The position numbers and the translations under genes are program-made. The notes under the pieces are model-generated. The model saw only the letters and a list, made by a program, of their open reading frames with translations. It ran no database searches and was not told where the DNA came from. Below are positions 1 to 11,492 of a DNA stretch of 64,000 nt, piece after piece. How positions within the stretch are numbered: position 1 is the stretch's first letter; each line of letters begins with the position of its first letter. Source of the DNA: Puniceicoccaceae bacterium (GTDB lineage: Bacteria > Verrucomicrobiota > Verrucomicrobiia > Opitutales > Coraliomargaritaceae); assembly GCA_003331195.1 (NCBI GenBank), contig QOOZ01000036.1, positions 1 through 64,000 on the forward strand, in the 5' to 3' direction.

Positions 1-1162
1 GTCTGTGTTTTGTGTCACTTTGAGTATGAAAAGCGCCTAGGCGGAAAGAGACTTCCGATATAACAGGCATGATGTTTCTGACTGGTTCCGCAATCCCATC
101 CGAGGAGTCTATTTGGTTTGTCTTGTAATCGTAGAAGTCTGCTACGGTTGAGCGCATTAATTCATTGTCGCTATTGAAGCGCGGTTGCGGATTTAATGGG
201 ATATTGGCATTACCATTATTTTCGAGTGCGTTCCCAGTTAGTGGGTCGATATTGAAATGGCTGAGATAATCCCCTCCGAGATAGTCGTCGTCCAGGTAGT
301 TGGCTTCACTCAGAAGATTATTCATCTCTGCTAGATTACGTCCGGTGAGATTTTGTTTGAGGCCGCCATTGATCATATCGGTTAAGACGCTCTGAGAGAC
401 CAAGGTGAAATTATGGTAGGCATCTTGGACATCGATTCTTGGTTCAACGAGCGGGACTTGATCCGGATTAAGAATTCGAAAAAAAGTGGCTGTATCTGTG
501 TCTTGAATCGGATCTAGTAGATCGAAAATTTTATCCTGCGCGGGAAAAGACAGATAAGCCTCATCTATGTTTTGCCGCTCTAAATCTGTCGTCAAGTAAG
601 TCATCGAACCGCTAATTGAATCTAGATTAATGCGTGCTTTATTTGATTCATCGGTAAGCCAATAGGCATAGCTACTATTTGTGTTGTTTTGCCCATTAAT
701 CGGTTCTAGGGGGACTCTGACTTCTGCGTCGTCTGTGGTCGCGGGAAAAATTGCTACCGAACTTGCAACTAGTCCTGTAAGTGGATCGGGCATATCTCCA
801 GAAACTAACCAGATAGGATTAGCTAGAACTCCACCGTTCTCATCAGAGGTCCATAACCCAGTCCAGTGCTTTGCATTGAAACTGTAGTCCACGCCAGGTT
901 CACCGAGCGCATCGGCAGTCGCTGTAACAATTAAGTCAGCACCTGCGAATTTCTGTAAGTTGCCCAGTCCAAGCATTAGACCTAGGCGGGCGTTTTCTCG
1001 TGCTCTTAGTTGGTCTAGGGCGCGAGACGCGTTGGTGGTTTCAACTTGAATCAATAATGTGATCGAGACCAGCAGCATGAGCACGAAGGCCATCATCGAA
1101 AGGGCGACAACCAGTGCGAAGCCCGATTGACGTTTTGCGAAGGTTTTTTGCTCAGCATGCAT
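1..1162 (-). CDS. Prepilin-like PilX-type membrane-anchored protein (3' part beyond window)
   Basis: The reading frame is open from an ATG at 1162 to the window edge, so about 387 residues of the N-terminal part are seen. Residues 1-12 are polar and basic. A type IV prepilin-like junction follows (Ser-Gly-Phe-Ala-Leu-Val-Val-Ala), then a long hydrophobic helix to about residue 38. The usual Glu5 is absent, as in GspK/PilX-type minor pilins. The rest looks like a soluble extracellular domain rich in Asn, Asp and Ser. The arrangement resembles the first protein of verrucomicrobial pilin-like cassettes ('Verru_Chthon A') or PilX-like proteins, but I cannot name it firmly. It reads leftwards, and an 18-bp motif about 120 bp upstream is shared with the gspG promoter region. 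Confidence 0.75.
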   Translation of the reverse strand, partial: MHAEQKTFAKRQSGFALVVALSMMAFVLMLLVSITLLIQVETTNASRALDQLRARENARLGLMLGLGNLQKFAGADLIVTATADALGEPGVDYSFNAKHWTGLWTSDENGGVLANPIWLVSGDMPDPLTGLVASSVAIFPATTDDAEVRVPLEPINGQNNTNSSYAYWLTDESNKARINLDSISGSMTYLTTDLERQNIDEAYLSFPAQDKIFDLLDPIQDTDTATFFRILNPDQVPLVEPRIDVQDAYHNFTLVSQSVLTDMINGGLKQNLTGRNLAEMNNLLSEANYLDDDYLGGDYLSHFNIDPLTGNALENNGNANIPLNPQPRFNSDNELMRSTVADFYDYKTNQIDSSDGIAEPVRNIMPVISEVSFRLGAFHTQSDTKHR

Positions 1163-1281
1163 ATTCTTTCTACGATAGAAGGTAATGCCAATATTACACA
1201 TTATTTAGCAAAAATCACTATTTCCCATAAAAGATTCCGTGCGACGGTAAAATTACACAAGGGGCACAATTATTCTGTAGG

Positions 1282-1299
1282 CTAAGGTTTCCGTGTTGG
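1282..1299 (-). promoter_or_regulatory. Shared upstream motif, copy A (prepilin-like gene)
   Basis: On the minus strand this reads CCAACACGGAAACCTTAG, about 120 bp upstream of the prepilin-like gene. A copy with one mismatch lies at 20800-20817, about 93 bp upstream of gspG. In this copy only, the start of the motif is the 3' arm of a small hairpin (GTTGG, five-base loop, CCAAC). The surrounding 1163-1379 gap holds no gene. An operator or leader element for pilin-type genes is an inference. Confidence 0.35.
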
Positions 1300-1379
1300 T
1301 AGCTCCAACTGTTGTTTTAGCGCACACCGTAATCCAGTCTTTCGCTCGGTGGGGACTCAGGCGGTAGGCATTGCTCACT

Positions 1380-1922
1380 TTAAACCAGGCCGAGCACCAT
1401 TTTGCCTTCTTCACTGATCATGTCTTGGTTCCAGGGTGGATCCCAGACGATGTTGACTTCAGCTTCGCTTACTCCGGGGACGCGTTCGAGTTGGCCTTTG
1501 GCGTCTTCGGCGATGGCGGGGCCCATGCCGCATCCGGGAGCGGTGAGAGTCATGTCCATGTCGAGTTTGTGGCCGCCTTCGAGTCGCTCTGTGGTCTTGA
1601 GCGAATAAACGAGTCCTAGATCGACAATGTTGACGGGAATTTCGGGGTCGAAGACCTTTTTGAGGGCTTCCCAGAGCGCGTCCTTTTCAGGCGGCGAGCC
1701 GTCGTGCTCGTCTTCGCTTGCAGCGGCTGCGCTGACGTCTTCGCCAAGGGCATCGCCGTCGACGCCTTTGATACGGAACATGCCGTTATGCGTCATCACG
1801 GTGAAGTTACCGCCGAGGCGATGGGTGATGGTCACAGTTTCGCCTTCGGGTAGGCTCATGAGTGTGCCTTGCGGGATGAGTGTGGCCTCGACTTCGCGAG
1901 AGAGTGTGCGTGTATCGTCCAT
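1380..1922 (-). CDS. sufT: SufT-like iron-sulfur cluster assembly factor (MIP18/DUF59 family)
   Basis: The protein has 180 residues, the usual size for SufT. An N-terminal segment (about 1-75), with a Gly-Gly-Asn-Phe-Thr-Val strand typical of SufT, precedes the MIP18 domain (about 80-165). The MIP18 domain carries [12 protein letters not shown] at 92-103 and Thr-Ala-Pro-Gly-Cys-Gly-Met-Gly around Cys131. The family supports maturation or transfer of Fe-S clusters in the cytoplasm when demand is high. It is the last gene of the suf row, 67 bp downstream of sufD on the same strand, and is probably co-transcribed with it. The ATG at 1922 starts the conserved N-terminus. Family assignment is firm; the precise biochemical step is not settled for SufT in general. 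Confidence 0.92.
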   Translation of the reverse strand: MDDTRTLSREVEATLIPQGTLMSLPEGETVTITHRLGGNFTVMTHNGMFRIKGVDGDALGEDVSAAAASEDEHDGSPPEKDALWEALKKVFDPEIPVNIVDLGLVYSLKTTERLEGGHKLDMDMTLTAPGCGMGPAIAEDAKGQLERVPGVSEAEVNIVWDPPWNQDMISEEGKMVLGLV

Positions 1923-1989
1923 TGTTATCTGTGAATGTTGGCTGATGACTGATCAGTGCTGGATCATTATCAATATTCAGTCCTGTATA

Positions 1990-3291
1990 TTAAGAAATTT
2001 TACTAGAAAATTTCTGATGAATGAGTTGGCGGAGATTTTCGACGAGTTCCTCGCTGTCGATCTTTTCGATGACTTCTTCGAAGAATCCGAAGACCATGAG
2101 TTGCATGGCGACGCGCTGGGGAATGCCGCGTTGCATCATATAGAAGAGTTCTTCTTTGTCGACGTTGCCGGTGGTGGCACCGTGGGAGCAGCGTACGTCG
2201 TTGGCTAAGATTTCAAGACCGGGTAGGGCGTTGGCGTCGGCGGAAGGGTCGAGCAAGAGATTGCGGTTGGTCTGATAGGCGTCGGTTTGTTGGGAACCTT
2301 CGGCGACTTTGATGAGACCAGAGAAGATGGTGCGGCTCTTGTCGAGCAGAGCGTTCTTATAGAGCAGGTCGGACACGGCGTTGGGCGCGTTGTGGGTCTG
2401 GAAGGTGCGTTGGTCAAACTCCTGAGCTCCTTCTGCGACGGTCAAGGAATACATCTTTACGTCGGCACCGGCACCTTCGATTCGGGTCTGGTTCTCGAAG
2501 CGGGCGCGCTGCGCACCGATGTTGACCGCGACATTTTTTACCTGTGCATCGCGATCAGCCACGGTGGTGTCTAGCTGGAAGGAGACGGTTTTTTCGTTCC
2601 AATCTTGCACCACTTTACGGAAGACCTGGGCATTGGCTCCCGCATGGATGTTGGAGACAGAGATGTTGAGCGCTTCATTCTCCTCTGTTTCGGAAAAGAA
2701 GATGTCGACCACGGAGGCTTTCGAATTATCCTCGGCGATGATGAGGGTGTGAGGGAAGACGGCTGCGCGGCTACCGCTCGTCCAGTAGTAGTTGACGAAT
2801 GGCTTTTCGATTTCGACGCCCTTAGGCACGTAGAGCACGGCGCCAGCCTTGACCGTGGCGGCGTGCAGGCCAAAAAACTTTTGCGAGCCGAGTTCGGTCG
2901 ATTCTTGGAGGAAGTATTTTTCCATCAACTCGGGGTGCTGTTCGACCGCTTCGGAGATCGGTAAGTAGATGACGCCTTGTTTCGCAAGCTCGCGGCCGAT
3001 GCACTCGAAGTTAGCTGGCGCGTCGTCGACGTAGACCATGAGTCCAGCGCGATCGGAGACGAGATTGGAGCGTTCAGTCAAGGCGTCGAGCGTGGCGGAA
3101 CTGGGCGCTGCGACTGGATTGAAGTTGTCGATGCTCAGCTTGCCGACGCTGGCGAAGCGCCATTCTTCGGCGCGTGCTGTCGGCATGGCGAGATTCTTAA
3201 ACTGATCGAGTCCGGCGCTGCGGCGCTCGGCAAGCCAGCTAGGCTCTTTGGCGGAGAGGGTCTTGGTTGATGTTTCCAAACTGGTATTCAT
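1990..3291 (-). CDS. sufD: SufD, Fe-S cluster scaffold subunit
   Basis: The 433-residue protein matches SufD of the SufBC2D scaffold complex, which assembles Fe-S clusters in the cytoplasm. The N-terminal helical segment (Trp-Leu, then a Pro-Thr-Ala-Arg-Ala-Glu-Glu-Trp-Arg stretch near residue 38) is typical of SufD. The right-handed beta-helix core has paralogy to SufB, and the C-terminal part carries Cys-Ser-His-Gly-Ala-Thr-Thr-Gly followed by a Phe-Tyr-Met-Met-Gln-Arg-Gly-Ile segment also present in SufB. It lies 153 bp downstream of sufB and 67 bp upstream of sufT on the same strand. Confidence 0.95.
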   Translation of the reverse strand: MNTSLETSTKTLSAKEPSWLAERRSAGLDQFKNLAMPTARAEEWRFASVGKLSIDNFNPVAAPSSATLDALTERSNLVSDRAGLMVYVDDAPANFECIGRELAKQGVIYLPISEAVEQHPELMEKYFLQESTELGSQKFFGLHAATVKAGAVLYVPKGVEIEKPFVNYYWTSGSRAAVFPHTLIIAEDNSKASVVDIFFSETEENEALNISVSNIHAGANAQVFRKVVQDWNEKTVSFQLDTTVADRDAQVKNVAVNIGAQRARFENQTRIEGAGADVKMYSLTVAEGAQEFDQRTFQTHNAPNAVSDLLYKNALLDKSRTIFSGLIKVAEGSQQTDAYQTNRNLLLDPSADANALPGLEILANDVRCSHGATTGNVDKEELFYMMQRGIPQRVAMQLMVFGFFEEVIEKIDSEELVENLRQLIHQKFSSKIS

Positions 3292-3411
3292 GTTTTGTGA
3301 GTAATGCGCGCTGCGGGCTTTGGCTACCCCGACTGCGTTAAGCGATCATTCCTTTTGAAGGAGGGGAGTTCTCACCTTGTTCTTTATTTTAAATTCAATG
3401 TTTAGTCAGGC

Positions 3412-3444
3412 TTACCCGACGCTGCCTTCAGGGATCGCCGGTTT

Positions 3445-3447
<3 letters not shown>
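3412..3447 (-). repeat. In-frame second copy of the SufB C-terminus after its stop codon
   Basis: SufB ends Glu-Gly-Ser-Val-Gly-stop at 3445. Reading on in the same frame gives Lys-Pro-Ala-Ile-Pro and then again Glu-Gly-Ser-Val-Gly-stop at 3412-3414. The two copies encode the same five residues but differ at four of five codons (for example TCT against AGC for serine). The first stop sits in the loop of an imperfect inverted repeat: GGGATC and CGGTT on one side, AACCG and GATCCC on the other. A recombination scar that left an old sufB tail is one explanation; chance is another. Confidence 0.4.
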
Positions 3448-4863
<1,416 letters not shown>

Positions 4864-4895
4864 AGTTTTTGAATCGTTGATTATTGAGTAGGATC

Positions 4896-5660
4896 TTAGG
4901 CTGAAGCTGTCGCGAAGGCTTCTTTGACCCAGTCGTAGCCTTTGCTTTCGAGCTCTTTAGCGAGTTCCTTATCGCCGCTGTGGACGATGCGACCGTCGAA
5001 CATAACGTGGACGACGTCCGGCACGATGTAGTCAAGTAAGCGCTGGTAGTGTGTGATGACGAGGAATGCACGGTTTTCACTGCGCATGTGGTTGACTCCT
5101 TCGGAGACGATTCGGAGCGCATCAATGTCCAGACCTGAGTCGGTTTCATCCATCACGCAATACTTAGGGTCGAGCATGGCCATTTGGAGGATTTCGCAGC
5201 GTTTCTTTTCACCACCCGAGAAGCCCTCGTTGAGTGAACGTGCAGTGAACTTACGATCCATTTTGAGTGCGTCCATTTTAGCGTAGAGGTCTTTGTAATA
5301 TTCGATCGCATTGATCTCTTCGCCTTCTGGGAGGCGAGCTTGTTTCGCGGCGCGGATGAAATTGGCGATGGAGACACCTGGTATTTCCATCGGATATTGG
5401 AAGGCGAGGAAAAGACCCGCGTGAGAAATTTCGTCTGGCTCTTGGCCTAGGATGTTGACGCCATTGAGGAGCACTTCGCCACTCTCGACTGTGTAGTCTT
5501 CGTGGCCGGCCATGACTTTAGCGAGCGTGCTCTTACCGGTGCCATTGGGGCCCATCAGTGCGTGCACTTCGCCTTTAGGGACCGTGAGATTAAAACCCTT
5601 AAGGATGGCTTGCCCATCGATGGAAACATGGAGATTTCTGACTTCGAGAGAGTGGTTCAT
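4896..5660 (-). CDS. sufC: SufC, Fe-S assembly ABC-type ATPase
   Basis: This 254-residue protein is the cytoplasmic ATPase of the SufBC2D complex. Walker A (Gly-Pro-Asn-Gly-Thr-Gly-Lys-Ser) lies at 37-44. The Q-loop region reads Ala-Phe-Gln-Tyr-Pro near 88. The signature Phe-Ser-Gly-Gly-Glu at 147-151 is followed by Lys-Lys-Arg, typical of SufC. Walker B ends in Met-Asp-Glu-Thr-Asp-Ser-Gly-Leu-Asp at 170-178. It is the first suf gene, 72 bp after the Fur-family regulator and 32 bp before sufB, all on the minus strand. No separate strong promoter is visible in front of it, so co-transcription with the regulator is likely. Confidence 0.97.
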   Translation of the reverse strand: MNHSLEVRNLHVSIDGQAILKGFNLTVPKGEVHALMGPNGTGKSTLAKVMAGHEDYTVESGEVLLNGVNILGQEPDEISHAGLFLAFQYPMEIPGVSIANFIRAAKQARLPEGEEINAIEYYKDLYAKMDALKMDRKFTARSLNEGFSGGEKKRCEILQMAMLDPKYCVMDETDSGLDIDALRIVSEGVNHMRSENRAFLVITHYQRLLDYIVPDVVHVMFDGRIVHSGDKELAKELESKGYDWVKEAFATASA

Positions 5661-5732
5661 TTTTTCTAAATTAAGATGCTTGGTATTTCGAGATTCGGGA
5701 TTTCCTAAGTAACAGCTTTTCGGCTTTTTATA

Positions 5733-6164
5733 TTAGTCGTGGCAGTCGTTGCAGGCACCGTCGTAGGAGATTTCGATGTGTTTGGCGGTGAAGCCTGCGG
5801 GTAAGACCTTCATGAGCTCGTCGAGAAGTTTGTCTGAGAGGTCGACATCGACGATTTCGCCGCTTTCACGGCAGTAAAAGTGCGCGTGCTTGGTCAGATT
5901 TGGGCAATAGCGGGTCGGCTCGCGCTCGAAATTGACTTGGCGAATGAGTTTTGTTTCGGCCAGTGCCTCGAGGCAATTATAGACCGTCGCGAGGGAAATT
6001 GTTGGCATGTCCTCTTTTGCACGGACGTAAACCTCTTCAGCAGTGGGATGATTACGTTTCTGTAGGAGGAGCGCATAAATATGCTCACGTTGCTTTGTCG
6101 CACGCTGGCCACTAAGCTCTAAAGCGTTGTTTAGCAGTTCTTTATACTGTGGTTCTAATTGCAT
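5733..6164 (-). CDS. Fur/PerR-family metal- or peroxide-responsive repressor
   Basis: The 143-residue protein has the Fur-family winged helix (residues about 18-90, with Gln-Arg and Pro-Thr-Ala-Glu-Glu-Val-Tyr, and the recognition helix Ile-Ser-Leu-Ala-Thr-Val-Tyr-Asn). A dimerisation/metal domain follows, with His-Ala-His-Phe-Tyr-Cys. The usual Cys-X2-Cys of the structural zinc site is Cys-Arg-Glu-Ser here, so one of four cysteines is replaced by serine; the C-terminal Cys-Asn-Asp-Cys pair is kept. It heads the suf genes. Two PerR-like palindromes flank its promoter, suggesting autoregulation and control of suf by iron or peroxide. Fur versus PerR cannot be decided from sequence alone. Confidence 0.9.
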   Translation of the reverse strand: MQLEPQYKELLNNALELSGQRATKQREHIYALLLQKRNHPTAEEVYVRAKEDMPTISLATVYNCLEALAETKLIRQVNFEREPTRYCPNLTKHAHFYCRESGEIVDVDLSDKLLDELMKVLPAGFTAKHIEISYDGACNDCHD

Positions 6165-6182
6165 GTGGACGGTTGGTGTTAA

Positions 6183-6197
6183 TTATAATGATTCTAA
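6183..6197. promoter_or_regulatory. PerR/Fur-like operator box 1
   Basis: The 15-mer TTATAATGATTCTAA matches the PerR 7-1-7 consensus (TTATAATnATTATAA) at all but one defined position. It lies just downstream of the predicted transcription start of the fur-suf promoter, where bound repressor would block transcription. Function is inferred. Confidence 0.6.
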
Positions 6198-6207
6198 TTA
6201 TTGAAAC

Positions 6208-6236
6208 ATTATATGCACGCATTTGCAAAGACGCAA
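6208..6236 (-). promoter_or_regulatory. Sigma70-type promoter of the fur-suf operon
   Basis: On the minus strand a TTGCGT -35 element (6231-6236) is followed after 17 bases by a perfect TATAAT -10 element (6208-6213). The predicted start is near 6201, with a leader of about 37 bases to the regulator's ATG at 6164. It lies between two PerR-like boxes. Confidence 0.7.
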
Positions 6237-6237
6237 G

Positions 6238-6252
6238 CTATAATTAGAATAA
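6238..6252. promoter_or_regulatory. PerR/Fur-like operator box 2
   Basis: CTATAATTAGAATAA matches 11 of 14 defined positions of the PerR 7-1-7 consensus. It abuts the -35 element on the upstream side. Together with box 1 it brackets the promoter, as in autoregulated Fur-family genes. It is weaker than box 1. Confidence 0.4.
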
Positions 6253-6299
6253 TTCCAAATATAATTTGAAATTCTACTCTCTTGCTACTTAGGGTGATA

Positions 6300-8078
6300 C
6301 TACATTCGCTCCAGCGGGTGGATGCCAAGAAGCTCTAATCCCGTTTTCAAAATCGTGCGGGTGCGCGCGCAGAGGATCAAACGGCGCGCTTTGATGGCGG
6401 CATCTTCAACTAGGACCTTATCCGCGTTGTAGAAGCTGCTGTAGGCACTGGTCAGTTCGTAGAGGTAGGTGCAGAGGAAATGAGGGCGCAGATCGTTGAT
6501 TGTGAGTTCGAGCGCGCCGACGAAGCCCATCAGCTTGCGCGCAAGCGCCATTTCAGTCTCGGTCTCCAACTGACTGGCGCCTTTGATCGGCGCTTCGGGA
6601 TCAACGCCAACTTTGCGGAAGATGCTGTTAATTCGAGCGACGGCGTAGAGTAAATAGGGCGCGGTGTTGCCCTCAAAGCTTAGGAGACGATCCCAATTAA
6701 AGACGTAATCTTGTGTGCGATTGCTAGAAAGGTCGGCGTATTTCATCGCACCGATACCGACGGACTCGGCGATCTCGCGGCGCTCGGACTCATCGAGACC
6801 GGGATTCTTTTCAGTGACTACTTCGTAGGCGCGACTGCGGGCTTCGTCGAGTAGCGCTTGAAGCTTGATTGATTCGCCGGACTTGGTTTTGAAGGGTTTT
6901 TTATCCGCCCCGAGGATGGTGCCCCAAAAGACGTGATTCATGACGGGGAGTGCGTAGCCCTTAGCCTTAAACCATTTTTGTGTAGTCAGGAACAGTTGCT
7001 GAAAGTGATCCTGCTGGCGAGCGTCGGTCAGGTAAATGATTTCTGCAGCCTTAAACTCTTCAAGGCGATAGAGTACGGTGGCTAGGTCAGTCGAAGCGTA
7101 GTTGCTGGCTCCGTCGCTCTTACGTATGTTGAAGGGGTAGGGGCGCTTATTATTACGAGCGAATTTTTTGACCTCGTCGTGCCAGACGACGAGTGCGCCG
7201 TCGCTTTCTTCGGCGAGGCCAATCTCGGTCAATTCTTCGTAGATGCGTTCCACCTTATCGCGGTAGAAAGATTCACCGAGGGTGACGTCGATTTCGACGC
7301 CCATTTGAGCGAAAAGTTTGTCGAAGGCGACTTTGGAGATCTCCACTATTTGCTCCCAGATAGCAGTGTTCTCCGCGTCGCCGTTTTGTAGTAGGACGAG
7401 CTCGTTGCGGGAAATTTCGCGTAGCTCGGGCTGCTCGGTTTCTAAGGCGGAGCCGTCTTTGTAGAGCTGGTCGAGAGTGACGAGGGCTTCGTCGCCGAGA
7501 TTGGTGAGGTCGATGCCGTCGCGTTTAATCTTCATGATCAGCGTGCCGAAGTTAGTGCCCCAGTCGCCGATGTGGTTGTCGCGAATGAGATCGGCTCCGC
7601 AGAAATCGAGGAGGCGCGAAATTGCTTGGCCGATGACCATCGGGCGGAGGTGCCCGATGTGGGCCTGCTTTGCGGTGTTGGCACTAGGGTAGTCGATGAT
7701 GACTTTACACCCGTTCTTGAGTTCTTTTGCGCCGCTTTGGTAGTCGGCCTTGTTGGAGTAGGCGAGCTGCCAGTCCCAGATAAACTTGGGCGAGAGTTTG
7801 AAGTTAATAAAACCGGGGCCGGCTAGCGAAAGCTCGACGAGTTCGGGATCAAATTGACCGGAGGCTTGGGCGGCATCGATGAGTTTTTGCCCAAGTTCCC
7901 GAGGGTTAGTTTGCTGACGTTTGGCAAAGCCAAGCACACCATTGGCCTGATAATCTCCAAACTTCGGGTCAGCGGGACGCATGCTGGGGTCAAAGTCTGC
8001 GCCGAAGCCTTCGGTCTTGGCAGCGATTTGGCGCAAAATTTGATCGATCGCTTGGGATGGGTTGAACCAGATGGACAT
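6300..8078 (-). CDS. argS: Arginyl-tRNA synthetase
   Basis: This class I aminoacyl-tRNA synthetase of 592 residues has the expected domain order. An N-terminal additional domain (about 1-110) is followed by the catalytic domain with His-Ile-Gly-His at 140-143, in the ArgRS context Ser-Ala-Asn-Thr-Ala-Lys. A Lys-Thr-Lys-Ser-Gly stretch stands at the place of the KMSKS loop. The C-terminal anticodon-binding DALR domain ends in Leu-Glu-Leu-Leu-Gly-Ile-His-Pro-Leu-Glu-Arg-Met. The ATG at 8078 gives the full N-terminal domain. It is divergent from trmL, with 139 bp between. Confidence 0.97.
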   Translation of the reverse strand: MSIWFNPSQAIDQILRQIAAKTEGFGADFDPSMRPADPKFGDYQANGVLGFAKRQQTNPRELGQKLIDAAQASGQFDPELVELSLAGPGFINFKLSPKFIWDWQLAYSNKADYQSGAKELKNGCKVIIDYPSANTAKQAHIGHLRPMVIGQAISRLLDFCGADLIRDNHIGDWGTNFGTLIMKIKRDGIDLTNLGDEALVTLDQLYKDGSALETEQPELREISRNELVLLQNGDAENTAIWEQIVEISKVAFDKLFAQMGVEIDVTLGESFYRDKVERIYEELTEIGLAEESDGALVVWHDEVKKFARNNKRPYPFNIRKSDGASNYASTDLATVLYRLEEFKAAEIIYLTDARQQDHFQQLFLTTQKWFKAKGYALPVMNHVFWGTILGADKKPFKTKSGESIKLQALLDEARSRAYEVVTEKNPGLDESERREIAESVGIGAMKYADLSSNRTQDYVFNWDRLLSFEGNTAPYLLYAVARINSIFRKVGVDPEAPIKGASQLETETEMALARKLMGFVGALELTINDLRPHFLCTYLYELTSAYSSFYNADKVLVEDAAIKARRLILCARTRTILKTGLELLGIHPLERM

Positions 8079-8217
8079 ATAGATTTAGGAAAGCTTGGAG
8101 GCTCCAAGGGGCAAGCCTGAATAGGTAGTTTAGCTAGCCTCCTGAGTCTGTTCAATTGCTTTTCCGCTGGGCATCGGTGCTTGCGCTGAACGGCTCTTCG
8201 TTCTTCGCTTAACAGCT

Positions 8218-8670
8218 ATGCTGCACATCATCCTGTTTAATCCGGAAATCCCCCAGAATACGGGAAACATCGGTCGCCTTTGTGCGATCACCGAGAGTCG
8301 GCTACATTTGATTCATCCACTCGGTTTCACAATTACGGATAAGCACCTAAGGCGGAGTGGAATGGACTACTGGAAGTCGCTCGACGTCCACCACCATGAA
8401 AACTGGGAGGCCTTCGAGCTCAGCCCCGTAGCCCCCAAGCGGCTTTGGCTTTTGACCACACGTGCGGATCATGCGTATTGGGATGTCGAATACGCCGACG
8501 GCGATGGGCTCGTCTTTGGGAGTGAGGGGCATGGTGCGCCCGATTGGCTGCATACGAAGATGGAAGGTCAGCGTTTGACCATTCCGCATAAAAACGACAC
8601 GCTGCGTTCGCTCAATCTGTCGACCTCTGTCGGTATTGTAACTTACGAGGGCTTGCGGCAACTGAGATAG
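8218..8670 (+). CDS. trmL: tRNA (cytidine/uridine-34 2'-O)-methyltransferase TrmL
   Basis: This 150-residue SPOUT-class methyltransferase uses S-adenosylmethionine to methylate the ribose at wobble position 34 of leucine tRNAs. The N-terminus Asn-Pro-Glu-Ile-Pro-Gln-Asn-Thr-Gly-Asn-Ile-Gly-Arg is diagnostic. Asp-Tyr-Trp (about 48-50), Phe-Gly-Ser-Glu-Gly-His-Gly and the knot-forming Leu-Arg-Ser-Leu-Asn-Leu-Ser-Thr-Ser-Val-Gly are all present. The length is normal for the family. It is divergent from argS and convergent with the aminotransferase gene. Confidence 0.94.
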   Translation: MLHIILFNPEIPQNTGNIGRLCAITESRLHLIHPLGFTITDKHLRRSGMDYWKSLDVHHHENWEAFELSPVAPKRLWLLTTRADHAYWDVEYADGDGLVFGSEGHGAPDWLHTKMEGQRLTIPHKNDTLRSLNLSTSVGIVTYEGLRQLR

Positions 8671-8739
8671 CCAGGGACGGCTTTTGCAGCTTTGCCTTGT
8701 TGAGAGGTGGTAAACTTTGAACAGCACTGCTCTCGTCGC

Positions 8740-9846
8740 TTAAGCCCTTTCGTGCGCGATCACGGTAGAAATGATTCGGTCTTGGTCGGATTCGCTTAGG
8801 TAAGGGTGAAAGGGCAGGCTGATCACTTCCTTCGCTGCTTTGTCTGTCTCTGGGAATGTCTTTTTGGCACAAGGCAGATCCGCAAAGACGGCTTGTTGGT
8901 GCAGGGGTCTGCGATAGTAAACAGCGCTGGGGACGTCGGCGGCTTTTAAAGCTTTGCCCAGACTGATACGGTCGCGCGGGCGAATGGTGTATTGGGCGTA
9001 AATGTGAGTGTTGCCGGGATGGATTACGGGCACGGTTACGTGATCCTTAAGTGCTTCAGAGTAGCGGGCACCCACTTGCTGGCGCAGGGTAATCTCCTCG
9101 TCGCGGAAGTTGGTAAATTTAGCCTTTATGATGGCGGCCTGTAAGCTATCACAGCGGCCGTTGGTGCCCAAGATATAGTGCGACTCGCGCTCTTTGCAGC
9201 CATGATTGGTCACAGCGCGGAGGGCTTCGCCCAGTTGGGCATCGGAGGTGAAGACGGCACCACCATCGCCATAAGCGCCGAGTGGTTTAGCGGGGAAAAA
9301 GCTAGTACAGGAGACAGCGCCGATCGTGCCGCTCTTGCGTCCGTTTTGTTCCGCGCCAAAGCTCTGGGCCGCGTCTTCGATAATCTTGAGGCCATGTTTT
9401 TCGGCAATCGCTTCGAGGGCGGGGTAATCAGCCATTTGGCCGAAGAGGTTGACCGCTATAATTGCTTTGGTCTTGGCTGTAATGCGCTTCTCCACCTCCC
9501 TAGGGTCGATGTTGTAAGTGTCGGCTTCGATGTCGGCGAAGACAGGCCTTGCGCCAACAAGTGCGATGGTCTCTGCCGTGCTGATCCAAGTAAAGGGGGT
9601 GGTAATGACTTCGTCGCCTAGACCAATGCCAAGGGCGCGGAGTGCGACTTCAAGTGCCATCGTGCCACTGGCGACGGCCACGCAGTCGAGTGGTTTTCTC
9701 CCGCCAAGGAATTCGCCGAGGTTGGCTTCGAGTTCATAGACCTCTGGACCATTAATGTAGCGACCGTGTTCAAAGACTTTGGCGATGGCGGCGTCAATTT
9801 GAGAGCTGCTTTTTTGATGGATGGCTTTGATGTCGATGAATTGCAT
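8740..9846 (-). CDS. DegT/DnrJ/EryC1/StrS-family PLP-dependent sugar aminotransferase
   Basis: The 368-residue protein is a nucleotide-sugar aminotransferase fold-type I enzyme. The PLP lysine is Lys187 in Phe-Phe-Pro-Ala-Lys-Pro-Leu-Gly-Ala-Tyr-Gly-Asp-Gly-Gly-Ala. Ala-Ser-Gly-Thr near 59-62 binds the phosphate, and Glu-Asp-Ala-Ala-Gln-Ser at 157-162 stacks on the cofactor ring. The overall pattern is close to WbpE/WlbC-type enzymes that make 2,3-diamino sugars for surface polysaccharide; that substrate is an inference. No other sugar-biosynthesis gene is adjacent, so its pathway partners must lie elsewhere. Confidence 0.88.
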   Translation of the reverse strand: MQFIDIKAIHQKSSSQIDAAIAKVFEHGRYINGPEVYELEANLGEFLGGRKPLDCVAVASGTMALEVALRALGIGLGDEVITTPFTWISTAETIALVGARPVFADIEADTYNIDPREVEKRITAKTKAIIAVNLFGQMADYPALEAIAEKHGLKIIEDAAQSFGAEQNGRKSGTIGAVSCTSFFPAKPLGAYGDGGAVFTSDAQLGEALRAVTNHGCKERESHYILGTNGRCDSLQAAIIKAKFTNFRDEEITLRQQVGARYSEALKDHVTVPVIHPGNTHIYAQYTIRPRDRISLGKALKAADVPSAVYYRRPLHQQAVFADLPCAKKTFPETDKAAKEVISLPFHPYLSESDQDRIISTVIAHERA

Positions 9847-10175
9847 GTAAGTGAAGGGATGGGCTTTACTTATTCGTTTTGTCTTAAGGGGTCTTTAGTT
9901 ATGCGCCGAGTAAATTTTCATCTACCATGGCACTGGTCTTTTCAAAAAGGGATGTTTGCTAGCCCCTCATTAGAGAGTGCAATGGCGACGACAATCACAG
10001 GCTCGTTGGGTATAAATGAAGATGTAGCAGATTGGCTTTCCGGAGCTTTGAGGCAAGCAGACTTTCTATTAAGGGCGTTGATAGATACTACGCTTTGAGG
10101 GGAGTCTGCGTTTGTTTGCCCTTTACGAAAGTATCCATTGCTCGGATGCGCAGGCGCACCGCACTATCTCTGCGC
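9847..10175. other. Intergenic stretch, nothing firm
   Basis: This gap lies between the aminotransferase start and the glnA terminator. It contains only a weak 65-codon frame on the plus strand (9901-10098) without a ribosome binding site or recognisable motif. A promoter for the leftward aminotransferase is expected here, but I see no convincing -35/-10 pair. Confidence 0.5.
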
Positions 10176-10206
10176 AAAAAAACGCCACTCCCCGAAGAGT
10201 GGCGTT
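10176..10206 (-). terminator. Rho-independent terminator of glnA
   Basis: On the minus strand a ten-base-pair stem (AACGCCACTC with GAGTGGCGTT) and a short TTCGGG-type loop are followed by a run of seven T, about 50 bases after the glnA stop. Confidence 0.85.
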
Positions 10207-10256
10207 GATTAAAGTGCTGTGTCCTCGGAACTTCGTTCCAGAGGTATCCAGTCGAC

Positions 10257-11282
<1,026 letters not shown>

Positions 11283-11492
11283 GTTATTCTGTGTTTTGTC
11301 AGGTGGTTGATTGACTGTTGAGTTTCAGCAGGTGGCTGGACTTAGCCGAAAACCCGCGAAATAATTAAGCAGTCCGCATGCCAATGCTTTCTACTTGAGG
11401 ATATTTGTTAAGGTCTAGAAATAGAACTTTTTACAATGTTTTGTTCAAATCTTGCCTTTGCACAAGAGAAACCCTGCAATTTTATAAAATTT

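Noticed and set aside
9901-10098. 65-codon frame between the aminotransferase and glnA
   Set aside because: No ribosome site, no similarity to any family I know, and it lies where promoters are expected.
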